Assembly (NCBI RefSeq): GCF_900100735.1
Contig: NZ_FNCJ01000027.1
Location: forward strand, 1 to 64,000
Reading direction: 5' to 3'
DNA: 64,000 nucleotides
From: Paraburkholderia phenazinium
Lineage (GTDB): Bacteria > Pseudomonadota > Gammaproteobacteria > Burkholderiales > Burkholderiaceae
Shown: positions 9,014 through 17,652 of the stretch, piece after piece
Layout: each line of letters starts with the position of its first letter
How positions within the stretch are numbered: the stretch's first letter is position 1
Notes under the pieces: model-generated
Databases searched by the model: none
What the model saw: the letters and a program-made list of their open reading frames with translations, nothing else
Told to the model about the DNA's origin: nothing
Translations under genes and position numbers: made by a program

Positions 9014-9619
9014 ATGGCCCGCACCCGAGCCCCCGACCACGAAACCCAGCGCGACCAGATCCTCGAACTGGCCGCCGCCAAGTTCGCGCAGACGAGCTAT
9101 CCGAGCACCTCGATGGCCGATCTGGCCGCCGCCAGCGGCACCTCGAAGGCGCGCCTCTACCACTACTACGAGAGCAAGGAAGCGATCCTGTTTGACCTGC
9201 TCGACCGCTACACCAAGCGGCTAATGCTGATCATCGCGGAAGTAGAAGGCTCGAGCCAACGGCGCGGGCTGACCGAACGCGAGACCTTTGCCGAGCTGAT
9301 CCGCGCGTTCCTCTCCGAATACGAAAACTCGCACAGCCGGCACGTCGCGCTGCTAAACGACGTGAAATACCTTGTCGACACGCAGCGCGAGATCATCCTG
9401 AACCGTCAGCGCGACGTGGTCGCGGCATTCGCACGCCAGTTGACGCGCGCCTATCCCGAGCGCGCCACCCGCGAAAATCAGACCGCGCTGACGATGATGG
9501 TGTTCGGCATGATCAACTGGACGTTCACATGGCTGAAACCCGGCGGCAAGATGGGCTATCGGGAATTTGCCGAACAGGTGGTCGAGATGGTCGACCATGG
9601 ACTTAGGGCGGCTGAATAG
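9014..9619 (+). CDS. paaR: TetR-family repressor, PaaR-type
   Basis: A 201-residue TetR-family regulator. The N-terminal HTH is clear (KFAQTSYPSTSMADLAAASG, then TSKARLYHYYESKEAILFDLL). The C-terminal half is the ligand domain. Position just after the paa operon and DUF1835 gene, together with the perfect palindrome in the paaA promoter, makes it the likely phenylacetyl-CoA-responsive repressor. No copy of the palindrome was found before this gene, so autoregulation is not evident. Confidence 0.85.
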   Translation: MARTRAPDHETQRDQILELAAAKFAQTSYPSTSMADLAAASGTSKARLYHYYESKEAILFDLLDRYTKRLMLIIAEVEGSSQRRGLTERETFAELIRAFLSEYENSHSRHVALLNDVKYLVDTQREIILNRQRDVVAAFARQLTRAYPERATRENQTALTMMVFGMINWTFTWLKPGGKMGYREFAEQVVEMVDHGLRAAE

Positions 9620-9870
9620 CGCTTTTGGGGCACCCGGATATTGCAGAGCAACATTCATCAGACGAAATAGTTGCCACTCAACCACAACGCCCGATGCCGC
9701 TTATGCAAAGCAAATACTTACTTATAATCAAATAGATAAAAATAGGTTCGCAACAAAATAGAACAGACCGTCGAATCGACATACGGGTTTTCCCTAGTTA
9801 TGGGATGGCGTTTCGGCTAAAATCGGTTCTGCGGTGCACCATGCCGCCCGATGAATAGGAGAACCCAACC

Positions 9871-10539
9871 ATGACCACGCCCACTACTCGCGCCGCTGAG
9901 CCGATCGTCGCACCGGATCGCCTGATGCCGGCTGGCGGTCGCGCGCATGCTCTGGTGCGGGAACTCACCGCTGTCGACCGCGAACGCCTGCTCACCCACT
10001 TTCTCGCGCTGGGTGAAGACGACCGCCTGCTGCGTTTCGGCCAGATCGTGCCGAACCATGTGATCGAGAACTACGTCCGCTCTATCGACTTCACGCGTGA
10101 CACCGTATTCGGCGTCTTCGACAACCAGTTGCAACTGGTTGGCGTGGGCCACCTGGCCTACCTCCCCGCTGAAGGCGACAAGCGCACCGCCGAGTTCGGC
10201 GTGTCGGTGCTGGAGAGCGTGCGCGGCCAGGGTATCGGCAGCAAGCTGTTCGAGCGCGCCGCGATTCGCAGCCGCAACACGCATGTGACGATGCTCTACA
10301 TGCACTGCCTGTCGCGCAACTCCACGATGATGCACATCGCGAAGAAGGCGGGCATGAAGATCGAGTACGCGTATGGTGAGGCCGACGCCTATCTGACACT
10401 GCCGCCTGCCGACCAGTCGAGCATCATTGCCGAAATGCTGCAGGAGCAAGCCGCCGTGTTCGACTATGCGTTGAAGCGTCAGGCGCGTCAGGCTTCGAAG
10501 ATGTTCGAATCGTTCCTGCCAGCAGCCGTCGCAGCCTGA
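9871..10539 (+). CDS. GNAT-family N-acetyltransferase
   Basis: A 222-residue protein. The acetyl-CoA-binding motif A of GNAT enzymes is present in the middle (EFGVSVLESVRGQGIGSKLFERA, with the Q/R-G-x-G-S/A loop at RGQGIGSKL), preceded by the usual beta strands (VGVGHLAYLP). The substrate is not predictable. The 250 bp upstream are AT-rich and may contain its promoter; a strong inverted repeat follows 29 bp after the stop. Confidence 0.8.
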   Translation: MTTPTTRAAEPIVAPDRLMPAGGRAHALVRELTAVDRERLLTHFLALGEDDRLLRFGQIVPNHVIENYVRSIDFTRDTVFGVFDNQLQLVGVGHLAYLPAEGDKRTAEFGVSVLESVRGQGIGSKLFERAAIRSRNTHVTMLYMHCLSRNSTMMHIAKKAGMKIEYAYGEADAYLTLPPADQSSIIAEMLQEQAAVFDYALKRQARQASKMFESFLPAAVAA

Positions 10540-10567
10540 ATGGCTTGAGCGGCGCCCTCAAGGGACA

Positions 10568-10598
10568 AGCAAAAGGGCGGCTCAGCCGCCCTTTTGCT
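10568..10598. terminator. Bidirectional intrinsic terminator
   Basis: A perfect inverted repeat with arms AGCAAAAGGGCGGCT and AGCCGCCCTTTTGCT lies between the convergent GNAT (+) and Lrp (-) genes. T-runs at the foot of each arm let it work in both directions. Confidence 0.85.
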
Positions 10599-10700
10599 AT
10601 TGTGCCGCCAGGTTTGCTGCTTGCGAGTCACTTGTCATTGCCGAACCGCCTCGGCCGGCAAGGGTCCCCGTTGATCCACTGCCATCACCGCATTCCCCGC

Positions 10701-11219
10701 TCACAAGATAGGCAGCGCAGTCGTCTCCTTGACCGTCACGAGCGAAAAGCTCGTCTTCACGTCGATCACCGAGGGATGGTGCAGCAGATGATCCTGCACA
10801 AAGCGCGAAAAGTGCGCCATGTCCTCCACCTGCACACGCAGCAGGTAATCCATGTCCCCCGTCATCGCGTGGCAGGCCACCACCTCCGGCCAGGTCTGCA
10901 CCGCGGCGCGGAACAGATCCGCGTGTGTCGTGCCTGCGCGTACCGGGGTGCCGTCGCCGCGTGGGCCGATTGCCGGTCCGCCGCGCTTCTCCAGCCGCAC
11001 ATTCACATACGCGAGCAGATCGAGGCCGAGCCGCTGTGCGTCGAGCAACGCGACATAGCCACGGATCACACCGCTCTCCTCCAGCCGGCGAATCCGCCGC
11101 AAACACGGGCTTGGCGACAGGTTCACGCGCTCCGCAATCTCCTGATTCGACAGCCTGCCGTTCTCCTGCAGAATGGTGAGAATCCGCCGGTCGATCGCAT
11201 CCATCTCGATATTGGCCAT
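10701..11219 (-). CDS. Lrp/AsnC-family transcriptional regulator
   Basis: A 172-residue Lrp/AsnC protein: N-terminal HTH (DRRILTILQENGRLSNQEIA; LSPSPCLRRIRRLEESGVI) and a C-terminal ligand-binding domain (ACHAMTGDMDYLLRVQVEDM). A glycine-rich insertion of about 15 residues (GPAIGPRGDGTP) between the domains makes it slightly longer than usual. It is divergent from hpd across 148 bp, so control of hpd in response to an aromatic amino acid is a reasonable inference. Confidence 0.9.
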   Translation of the reverse strand: MANIEMDAIDRRILTILQENGRLSNQEIAERVNLSPSPCLRRIRRLEESGVIRGYVALLDAQRLGLDLLAYVNVRLEKRGGPAIGPRGDGTPVRAGTTHADLFRAAVQTWPEVVACHAMTGDMDYLLRVQVEDMAHFSRFVQDHLLHHPSVIDVKTSFSLVTVKETTALPIL

Positions 11220-11367
11220 TTTCTGCCGCCTCAGTCGTTATTTGAGCTATGAAATAGCGCCAGCGTAATCAAGCATGATTAAGTTCGCAAGTTTTCTCCG
11301 CCGGCGGGCCTTTACACTGGCGACATTCCATTGCGCAGTCCGCGCCCCCCCACATAAGGAGACAGGC

Positions 11368-12465
11368 ATGCAGGTTCAAACCTGGGATAACCCCGTCGGC
11401 ACTGACGGCTTCGAGTTCATCGAATACACCGCGCCGGATCCCAAGGCACTCGGCAAGCTGTTCGAACAGATGGGCTTCACCGCGATTGCTCGCCATCGTC
11501 ACAAGGACGTGACGCTGTATCGCCAGGGCGAGATCAACTTCATCGTCAATGGCGAACCGGACTCGTTCGCGCAACGCTTTGCGCGCCTGCACGGCCCGTC
11601 GATCTGCGCCATTGCTTTCCGCGTGCAAGACGCAGCCAAGGCTTACAAGCAGGCACTTGAAAAAGGCGCGTGGGGCTTCGACAACAAGACCGGCCCGATG
11701 GAGCTGAACATTCCGGCGATCAAGGGCATCGGCGATTCGCTGATCTACTTCGTGGACCGCTGGCGCGGCAAGAACGGCGCGGAGCCGAACAGCATTGGCG
11801 ACATCGGCATCTATGACGTCGACTTCGTGCCGATTCCCGGCGCCAACCCGAACCCGGTCGGCCACGGCCTCACCTATATCGACCACCTGACACACAACGT
11901 CCACCGTGGCCGCATGCAGGAATGGGCGGAGTTCTACGAGCGTCTGTTCAACTTCCGTGAAGTGCGCTACTTCGACATTGAAGGCAAGGTGACGGGCGTG
12001 AAGTCGAAGGCGATGACCTCGCCGTGCGGCAAGATCCGTATTCCGATCAACGAAGAAGGTTCGGAGACCTCCGGCCAGATCCAGGAATACCTCGACGCGT
12101 ACCATGGCGAAGGCATCCAGCATATCGCGCTCGGCAGCAACGACATCTATGGCACGGTCGACGGCCTGCGCGCATCGAACATTGCGCTGCTCGACACGAT
12201 CGACACCTACTACGAGCTGGTCAATCGCCGCGTGCCGAACCACGGCGAACCGCTCGAGGAACTGCGCAAGCGCAAGATCCTGATCGACGGCGCGCCCGAG
12301 GATCTGTTGCTGCAGATTTTCACCGAGAACCAGATTGGCCCGATCTTCTTCGAGATCATTCAGCGCAAGGGCAATCAGGGCTTTGGCGAAGGCAACTTCA
12401 AGGCGCTGTTCGAATCGATCGAGCTGGATCAGATTCGCCGCGGCGTGGTGCAGGACAAGGCGTAA
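11368..12465 (+). CDS. hpd: 4-hydroxyphenylpyruvate dioxygenase
   Basis: A 365-residue extradiol-fold dioxygenase that converts 4-hydroxyphenylpyruvate to homogentisate in tyrosine breakdown. The 2-His-1-Glu iron site is visible: HLTHNVHRG (first His), GIQHIALG (second His) and FFEIIQRKGNQGFGEGN (Glu, plus the family C-terminal loop). The ATG at 11368 is chosen because of the AAGGAG ribosome-binding site before it and the normal family length. It is divergent from the Lrp-type regulator. Confidence 0.96.
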   Translation: MQVQTWDNPVGTDGFEFIEYTAPDPKALGKLFEQMGFTAIARHRHKDVTLYRQGEINFIVNGEPDSFAQRFARLHGPSICAIAFRVQDAAKAYKQALEKGAWGFDNKTGPMELNIPAIKGIGDSLIYFVDRWRGKNGAEPNSIGDIGIYDVDFVPIPGANPNPVGHGLTYIDHLTHNVHRGRMQEWAEFYERLFNFREVRYFDIEGKVTGVKSKAMTSPCGKIRIPINEEGSETSGQIQEYLDAYHGEGIQHIALGSNDIYGTVDGLRASNIALLDTIDTYYELVNRRVPNHGEPLEELRKRKILIDGAPEDLLLQIFTENQIGPIFFEIIQRKGNQGFGEGNFKALFESIELDQIRRGVVQDKA

Positions 12466-12497
12466 CGCCACTGCGGCGTAACCGCACCGCAGCATAA

Positions 12498-12536
12498 GAA
12501 AAGGGCGGGGATCGCAAGATCCCCGCCCTTTGTTGT
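12498..12536 (+). terminator. Intrinsic terminator after hpd
   Basis: An 11-bp perfect GC-rich stem (GGGCGGGGATC, loop GCAA, GATCCCCGCCC) followed by TTTGTTGTTT, 37 bp after the hpd stop. Confidence 0.9.
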
Positions 12537-12600
12537 TTCAGCCGCCGCCTGGCTTCAGGCGCCGGCAAAAATCAGATCGACGAATCGCCCGGGCGACTCA

Positions 12601-12795
12601 TCAGGAAAGCCGCTCTTCCTCGTCGGCTTCGCTCGAGGGCGCGACGCGCTCTGCAGCGATGCGTGCCGGCGCGACTTTCGCCGTAAGAGCGACCGCGTTG
12701 GCGAGCGTACTCGCACTGCCCGAGCGCACCGGTCCGCTCATCGCAAAGAATGCGGCCGAGACCATCAGGAAGGTCTGGATATTTCTAGTGTTCAT
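12601..12795 (-). CDS. Small secreted protein, unrecognised
   Basis: A 64-residue protein starting at an ATG with an AAGGAGT ribosome-binding site 4 nt upstream. The N-terminus (MNTRNIQTFLMVSAAFFAMSG) looks like a signal peptide; the rest is Ala/Val-rich with an acidic end (SSEADEEERLS). No family recognised. It stands alone between the hpd terminator and the oxidoreductase gene. The good ribosome-binding site and plausible signal peptide argue for a real gene. Confidence 0.55.
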   Translation of the reverse strand: MNTRNIQTFLMVSAAFFAMSGPVRSGSASTLANAVALTAKVAPARIAAERVAPSSEADEEERLS

Positions 12796-13161
12796 GCGTA
12801 CTCCTTTTCTGACTGCCTGTTTGTCATGAAGCTCCACCAACCGCGGAGCGTTGCGCAGACACGTGCACAGGTGGGTGGTTAGACAGGCTTTTCAAGAGCG
12901 GTTCCGCAACTTTGAAGCTTTTACAGCTTGTTACATGATGCCGTGAAAATACTTCAATTGAGCGTTCTTCTGTCATCAGCGTGTCGCTGGCCGTCCGCGA
13001 TGCGGGCGGCACGAGAGCATTTTTGATGCCATGCGGCGGGTTTCTCCCAGTGCTACCATCCTTTAAAACAAGTCAAGATGTCGACCCCGGCCGGAGCATT
13101 CACAAGATGTCGAGGCCAACAAGCTTTGGCGATCCCAAACAGGCTGGAGGAGTACAGACAA
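12796..13161. other. Intergenic region before the indolepyruvate oxidoreductase gene
   Basis: About 365 bp. It holds the upstream regions of the divergent small secreted protein and the + strand oxidoreductase. No confident promoter was picked out; a GGAGGAGT ribosome-binding site sits near its right end. Nothing else stands out. Confidence 0.4.
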
Positions 13162-16100
13162 ATGAATGCCCCGCTAGACGCTGGTCAACGAGCCTCGCTC
13201 GAAGCCGCGCTCAATTCCGTCACGCTCGACGACAAATACACGCTCGAACGCGGCCGCGCTTACATGAGCGGCATACAGGCCCTCGTGCGTCTGCCGATGT
13301 TGCAGCAGGAACGTGACAAAGCCGCAGGGCTCAATACCGCTGGTTTCATTTCCGGCTATCGCGGGTCTCCGCTGGGTGGTCTCGACCAGTCGCTGTGGAA
13401 GGCGAAGCAGCATCTCGCCGCACACCAGGTCGTGTTCCAGCCCGGCGTCAATGAAGACCTCGCCGCTACCGCCGTCTGGGGTTCGCAGCAGGTCAACCTG
13501 TATCCGAACGCCAAATACGACGGCGTGTTCTCGATGTGGTACGGCAAAGGCCCCGGCGTCGATCGCTCGGGTGACGTGCTGAAGCACGGCAATTCGGCCG
13601 GTTCGGCGCAACACGGCGGCGTGCTCGTGCTCGCCGGCGACGACCATGCAGCCAAGTCCTCGACGCTCGCGCACCAGTCCGAGCATATGTTCAAGGCTTG
13701 TGGCCTGCCGGTGCTGTTTCCGTCGAACGTCCAGGAATACCTCGACTTCGGTTTGCACGGCTGGGCCATGAGCCGCTATTCCGGCCTGTGGGTCGCGATG
13801 AAGTGCGTGACCGATGTGGTCGAATCGTCCGCTTCGGTGGATATCGATCCGCACCGCACGAAAATCGTCCTGCCGGAAGACTTCACCATGCCGGAAGGCG
13901 GCCTGAATATCCGCTGGCCCGATCCGCCGCTGGTTCAGGAAGCGCGCCTGCTCGACTACAAGTGGTACGCCGCGCTCGCCTACGTGCGCGCCAACAAGCT
14001 CGACCGCGTGGAGATCGATTCGCAAGAGGCGCGCTTCGGCATCATGACGGCCGGTAAGGCCTATCTCGACGTACGTCAGGCGCTCACCGACCTCGGCCTC
14101 GACGACGACACCTGCTCGCGCGTCGGCATTCGCCTGTACAAGGTGGGCTGCGTGTGGCCGCTCGAAGCGCAAGGCGCACATGCTTTCGCGCGTGGCCTCG
14201 AAGAAATTCTGGTGGTCGAAGAAAAACGCCAGATCCTCGAGTACGCGATCAAGGAAGAGCTGTACAACTGGCCGGACGCTCAACGTCCGCGCGTGTTCGG
14301 CAAGTTCGACGAGAAGGACGGCGCAGGCGGCGAATGGTCGGTGCCGATGGGCAACTGGCTACTGCCGGCGCACTATGAACTCTCGCCGGCGATTATCGCC
14401 AAGGCCATCGCCACGCGTCTGGAAAAGTTCGACCTGCCCGCCGATGTGCGTGCGCGCATTGCCACCCGCATTGCGGTGATCGAAGCGAAGGAAAAGGCGC
14501 TGGCCCGGCCGCGCGTCGAAGTCGAACGCAAGCCGTGGTTCTGCTCCGGCTGCCCGCACAACACCTCGACCAACGTGCCGGAAGGCTCGCGAGCCATGGC
14601 CGGGATCGGCTGTCACTATATGACGGTGTGGATGGACCGCAGCACCAGCACCTTCAGCCAGATGGGCGGCGAAGGCGTGGCGTGGATCGGCCAGGCGCCG
14701 TTCACCAACGACAAGCACGTGTTCGCCAACCTTGGCGACGGCACCTACTTCCACTCGGGGCTGCTCGCGATCCGCGCAGCGATCGCGTCGAAGGCGAACA
14801 TCACCTACAAGATCCTGTATAACGACGCGGTTGCCATGACGGGCGGCCAGCCGGTCGATGGCGTGCTGACCGTGCCACAGATCACGCATCAGCTCGCTGC
14901 GGAAGGCGCCGCGAAGATCGTGATCGTCACCGACGAGCCGGAGAAGTACCACGCCAACGTCGGCCTCGCGCCGGGCATCACGATTCATCATCGCGACCAG
15001 CTCGACGAGGTGCAGCGCGAGCTGCGCGAGATCGCCGGCACCTCGATCCTGATCTACGACCAGACCTGCGCGACCGAAAAGCGCCGCCGTCGCAAACGCG
15101 GCACCTATCCGGATCCGGCGCGCCGCGTCGTGATCAACGAAGCCGTCTGCGAAGGCTGCGGCGACTGCTCGGTGAAGTCGAACTGCCTGTCGGTCGAGCC
15201 GCTCGATACCGAGTACGGCACCAAGCGCCAGATCAACCAGTCGACCTGCAACAAGGACTTCTCGTGCGCGAACGGCTTCTGCCCGAGCTTCGTTTCGGTC
15301 GAAGGCGGACAGTTGAAGAAGCCCAAGGCGTCGTCAGGCGCGAGCGGTGACGCGATGCCACCGGTGCCGACGCCGGATCTGCCGTCGATTGAGCGGCCTT
15401 ACGGCGTGCTCGTGACAGGCGTGGGCGGTACGGGTGTCGTGACGATCGGCGCGCTGCTGGGTATGGCCGCGCACCTCGAGAGCAAGGGTGTGACGGTGCT
15501 GGACGTCACAGGCCTCGCGCAGAAGGGTGGCGCCGTGATGAGCCACGTGCAGATCGCGAACCAACCGGCCGACATCCACGCGACCCGCATCGCCATGGGC
15601 GAAGCGAGCCTCGTGATCGGCTGCGACGCGATCGTCACTGCCAGCGACGAATGCGTCTCGCGGATGCAGGTGGGCCGCACGCGCGTGGTGCTGAACAGCG
15701 CCCACACGCCGACCGCTGCGTTCATCAAGAACCCGAACTGGCAATTCCCGGGTGCCGATGCGGAGGCTGACGTGCGTGCAGGCGCGGGCGAAACAGGAGT
15801 CGACGCCATCGACGCCAACCATTTCGCCGTCGCGCTGCTCGGCGACGCGATTTACACGAACCCGTTCGTGCTGGGTTATGCGTGGCAAAAGGGCTGGGTG
15901 CCGCTGACCTACGAATCGCTGATGCGGGCGATCGAACTGAATGCGGTGCAGGTCGAGAAGAACCTCGCGGCCTTCGAATGGGGCCGCCGCGCAGCGCACG
16001 ACCTCGCAGCCGTGCGCAAGATCGCCCAGTCGCAAGGCCGCACCGCGGCAACGGAAACCGCCAGCAGCAAGATCATCTCGCTGCACACGCCGAAGGCACT

Positions 16101-16761
16101 CGACACGCTGATCGACAAGCGCGCCGATTATCTGACCGCATGGCAAGACGAGGCTTACGCGGCACGCTATCGCGAACTGGTGGCGCAGGTGCGGGTGGCC
16201 GAATCGGCGCTCGATGTGGGCGACGGCCAGTTGCCGTTGACCGAGGCGGTGGCGAAGAACCTCCACAAGCTGATGGCCTACAAGGACGAGTATGAGGTCG
16301 CACGCCTGTATGCCGATCCGGCCTTCATGGAGAAGCTGAAGGCGAGTTTCGAGGGTGACTGGAAGGTCAACATCCACCTCGCGCCGCCTGCCTTCTCGAA
16401 GAAGGATGCCCACGGCCATCTGATCAAGAAGAAGTACGGGCCATGGATCCTCAGCGCCATGCGCGTGCTCGCGAAGCTCAAGTTCCTGCGCGGCACGGCG
16501 TTTGACGTGTTCGGCAAGACCGAAGAGCGCCGCACTGAGCGCGCGCTGATCGGCGAGTATGAAGGGCTGGTGAAGGAGCTGATCGGCGGCCTGAGCGTGC
16601 AGAAACATGCTCTTGCGGTCGAACTGGCGAATCTGCCCGACGGTATCCGTGGCTACGGACACGTGAAGGAAAACAACCTGAAGGGCGTGCGCGTGAAGTG
16701 GCGAGACTTGCTGGCGCGCTGGCGTGCGCCGCAGGACGGTCAGGCGCAACACGCCGCGTGA
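13162..16761 (+). CDS. Indolepyruvate ferredoxin oxidoreductase, fused subunits
   Basis: A 1199-residue enzyme that oxidatively decarboxylates arylpyruvates to aryl-acetyl-CoA using thiamine diphosphate and ferredoxin. The N-terminal pyrimidine-binding region (GYRGSPLGGLD; GVNEDLAATAVWGSQ) is followed by a TPP-binding half (FCSGCPHNTSTNVPEGS), an iron-sulphur segment (CEGCGDCSVKSNC) and the gamma domain (GVGGTGVVTIGALLG; GLAQKGGAVMSHV). This long fused form is common in proteobacteria. The ATG at 13162 follows a strong GGAGGAGT site. With phenylpyruvate as substrate it would make phenylacetyl-CoA, the substrate of the nearby paa-encoded epoxidase. Confidence 0.93.
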   Translation: MNAPLDAGQRASLEAALNSVTLDDKYTLERGRAYMSGIQALVRLPMLQQERDKAAGLNTAGFISGYRGSPLGGLDQSLWKAKQHLAAHQVVFQPGVNEDLAATAVWGSQQVNLYPNAKYDGVFSMWYGKGPGVDRSGDVLKHGNSAGSAQHGGVLVLAGDDHAAKSSTLAHQSEHMFKACGLPVLFPSNVQEYLDFGLHGWAMSRYSGLWVAMKCVTDVVESSASVDIDPHRTKIVLPEDFTMPEGGLNIRWPDPPLVQEARLLDYKWYAALAYVRANKLDRVEIDSQEARFGIMTAGKAYLDVRQALTDLGLDDDTCSRVGIRLYKVGCVWPLEAQGAHAFARGLEEILVVEEKRQILEYAIKEELYNWPDAQRPRVFGKFDEKDGAGGEWSVPMGNWLLPAHYELSPAIIAKAIATRLEKFDLPADVRARIATRIAVIEAKEKALARPRVEVERKPWFCSGCPHNTSTNVPEGSRAMAGIGCHYMTVWMDRSTSTFSQMGGEGVAWIGQAPFTNDKHVFANLGDGTYFHSGLLAIRAAIASKANITYKILYNDAVAMTGGQPVDGVLTVPQITHQLAAEGAAKIVIVTDEPEKYHANVGLAPGITIHHRDQLDEVQRELREIAGTSILIYDQTCATEKRRRRKRGTYPDPARRVVINEAVCEGCGDCSVKSNCLSVEPLDTEYGTKRQINQSTCNKDFSCANGFCPSFVSVEGGQLKKPKASSGASGDAMPPVPTPDLPSIERPYGVLVTGVGGTGVVTIGALLGMAAHLESKGVTVLDVTGLAQKGGAVMSHVQIANQPADIHATRIAMGEASLVIGCDAIVTASDECVSRMQVGRTRVVLNSAHTPTAAFIKNPNWQFPGADAEADVRAGAGETGVDAIDANHFAVALLGDAIYTNPFVLGYAWQKGWVPLTYESLMRAIELNAVQVEKNLAAFEWGRRAAHDLAAVRKIAQSQGRTAATETASSKIISLHTPKALDTLIDKRADYLTAWQDEAYAARYRELVAQVRVAESALDVGDGQLPLTEAVAKNLHKLMAYKDEYEVARLYADPAFMEKLKASFEGDWKVNIHLAPPAFSKKDAHGHLIKKKYGPWILSAMRVLAKLKFLRGTAFDVFGKTEERRTERALIGEYEGLVKELIGGLSVQKHALAVELANLPDGIRGYGHVKENNLKGVRVKWRDLLARWRAPQDGQAQHAA

Positions 16762-16866
16762 TCGCGGCTTGCCTGCCCGGCATGCAGGCAAGCCACGCTC
16801 CTGGTGATGCGACCGGAGGCCGGTTGCTGAACTGAGCGCTCGCAGATGATGTAGTAGATGCAAATG

Positions 16867-16905
16867 GAAAAGGCGACTGCCCGTAAGGACAGCCGCCTTT
16901 TTTTG
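16867..16905 (+). terminator. Intrinsic terminator after the ferredoxin oxidoreductase gene
   Basis: An imperfect stem (AAAAGGCGACTGCC against GGACAGCCGCCTTTT) ends in an unbroken T-run, about 110 bp after the stop codon. Confidence 0.8.
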
Positions 16906-16950
16906 CCTGTGGCCCACGCGTATGGCTGATGCGTGAGAACGGGCGGTACT

Positions 16951-17310
16951 GCTACCACCACTACTACCACTAACAACACCAACACTACTTACAGCGACTA
17001 CAAACAACAAATTACAGCTACAACCTCTACTACATAGTACTGCTTACTACAACTTCACCCATCAACTACTCACAACACACTACTGACTACCCTTCACTTA
17101 CAACTACTGCTACCTCAACCATCTACAACCAAAACCACCACTAACCATCAGAACTTCAACTGCATTTACTTCAACTACCCACTACTCACCACAATACTGC
17201 TCACAACAACTACAACTACAACTTCAACTGCCTACTACCCTCAACCAACCACTTCAACACACACTTCAACTGCTTCTACTACCCGCTACCCACTTACCAC
17301 CACCTACAGA
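16951..17310. other. Guanine-depleted low-complexity tract
   Basis: About 360 bp built from degenerate CTAC, CAAC and ACTTCAACT words. Counting by eye gives 15 G in 360 bases on the + strand (about 4%), while C, A and T are all common. No long open frame crosses it, and it lies between an intrinsic terminator facing right (16867-16905) and one facing left (17562-17597). A C-rich, G-poor RNA is the kind of sequence Rho binds, so read-through transcripts from the left could end here. Degenerate repeat expansion is the other simple explanation. Confidence 0.85.
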
Positions 17311-17561
17311 TACCGCCACTACGAAACCGGATGAAGCGCTGAGCCTGGAACGCGTCGAAGCATGTCAGCCAGAAGGGCGTCCCGTCGTCTATCGATGTGA
17401 TGTGCCGCGCTTCAGAAGTAACTTTACAAATTCTCGACATCAGAACGAATAAGAGCATTCTTAAAGATCGCGCATCCGCTTAAGACTCCATCTCGACATG
17501 CCTTCGACTGACCGTTGCCGACGCGTCAAAACGCACAAGACATCGAGCAACACGCGCACAT

Positions 17562-17597
17562 AAAAAAACGCCACGGAATCGGCTTCCGTGGCGTTTT
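17562..17597 (-). terminator. Intrinsic terminator after maeB
   Basis: A perfect 14-bp stem (AAAACGCCACGGAA / TTCCGTGGCGTTTT) with a TCGGC loop lies 56 bp beyond the maeB stop. The longer T-run is on the minus strand, but the + strand also ends in TTTT. Confidence 0.9.
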
Positions 17598-17652
17598 ACG
17601 TCCCATTGACGAGCGCCGCGTCGCGGCGCTGCATCAAGTACGACAGCGACAA

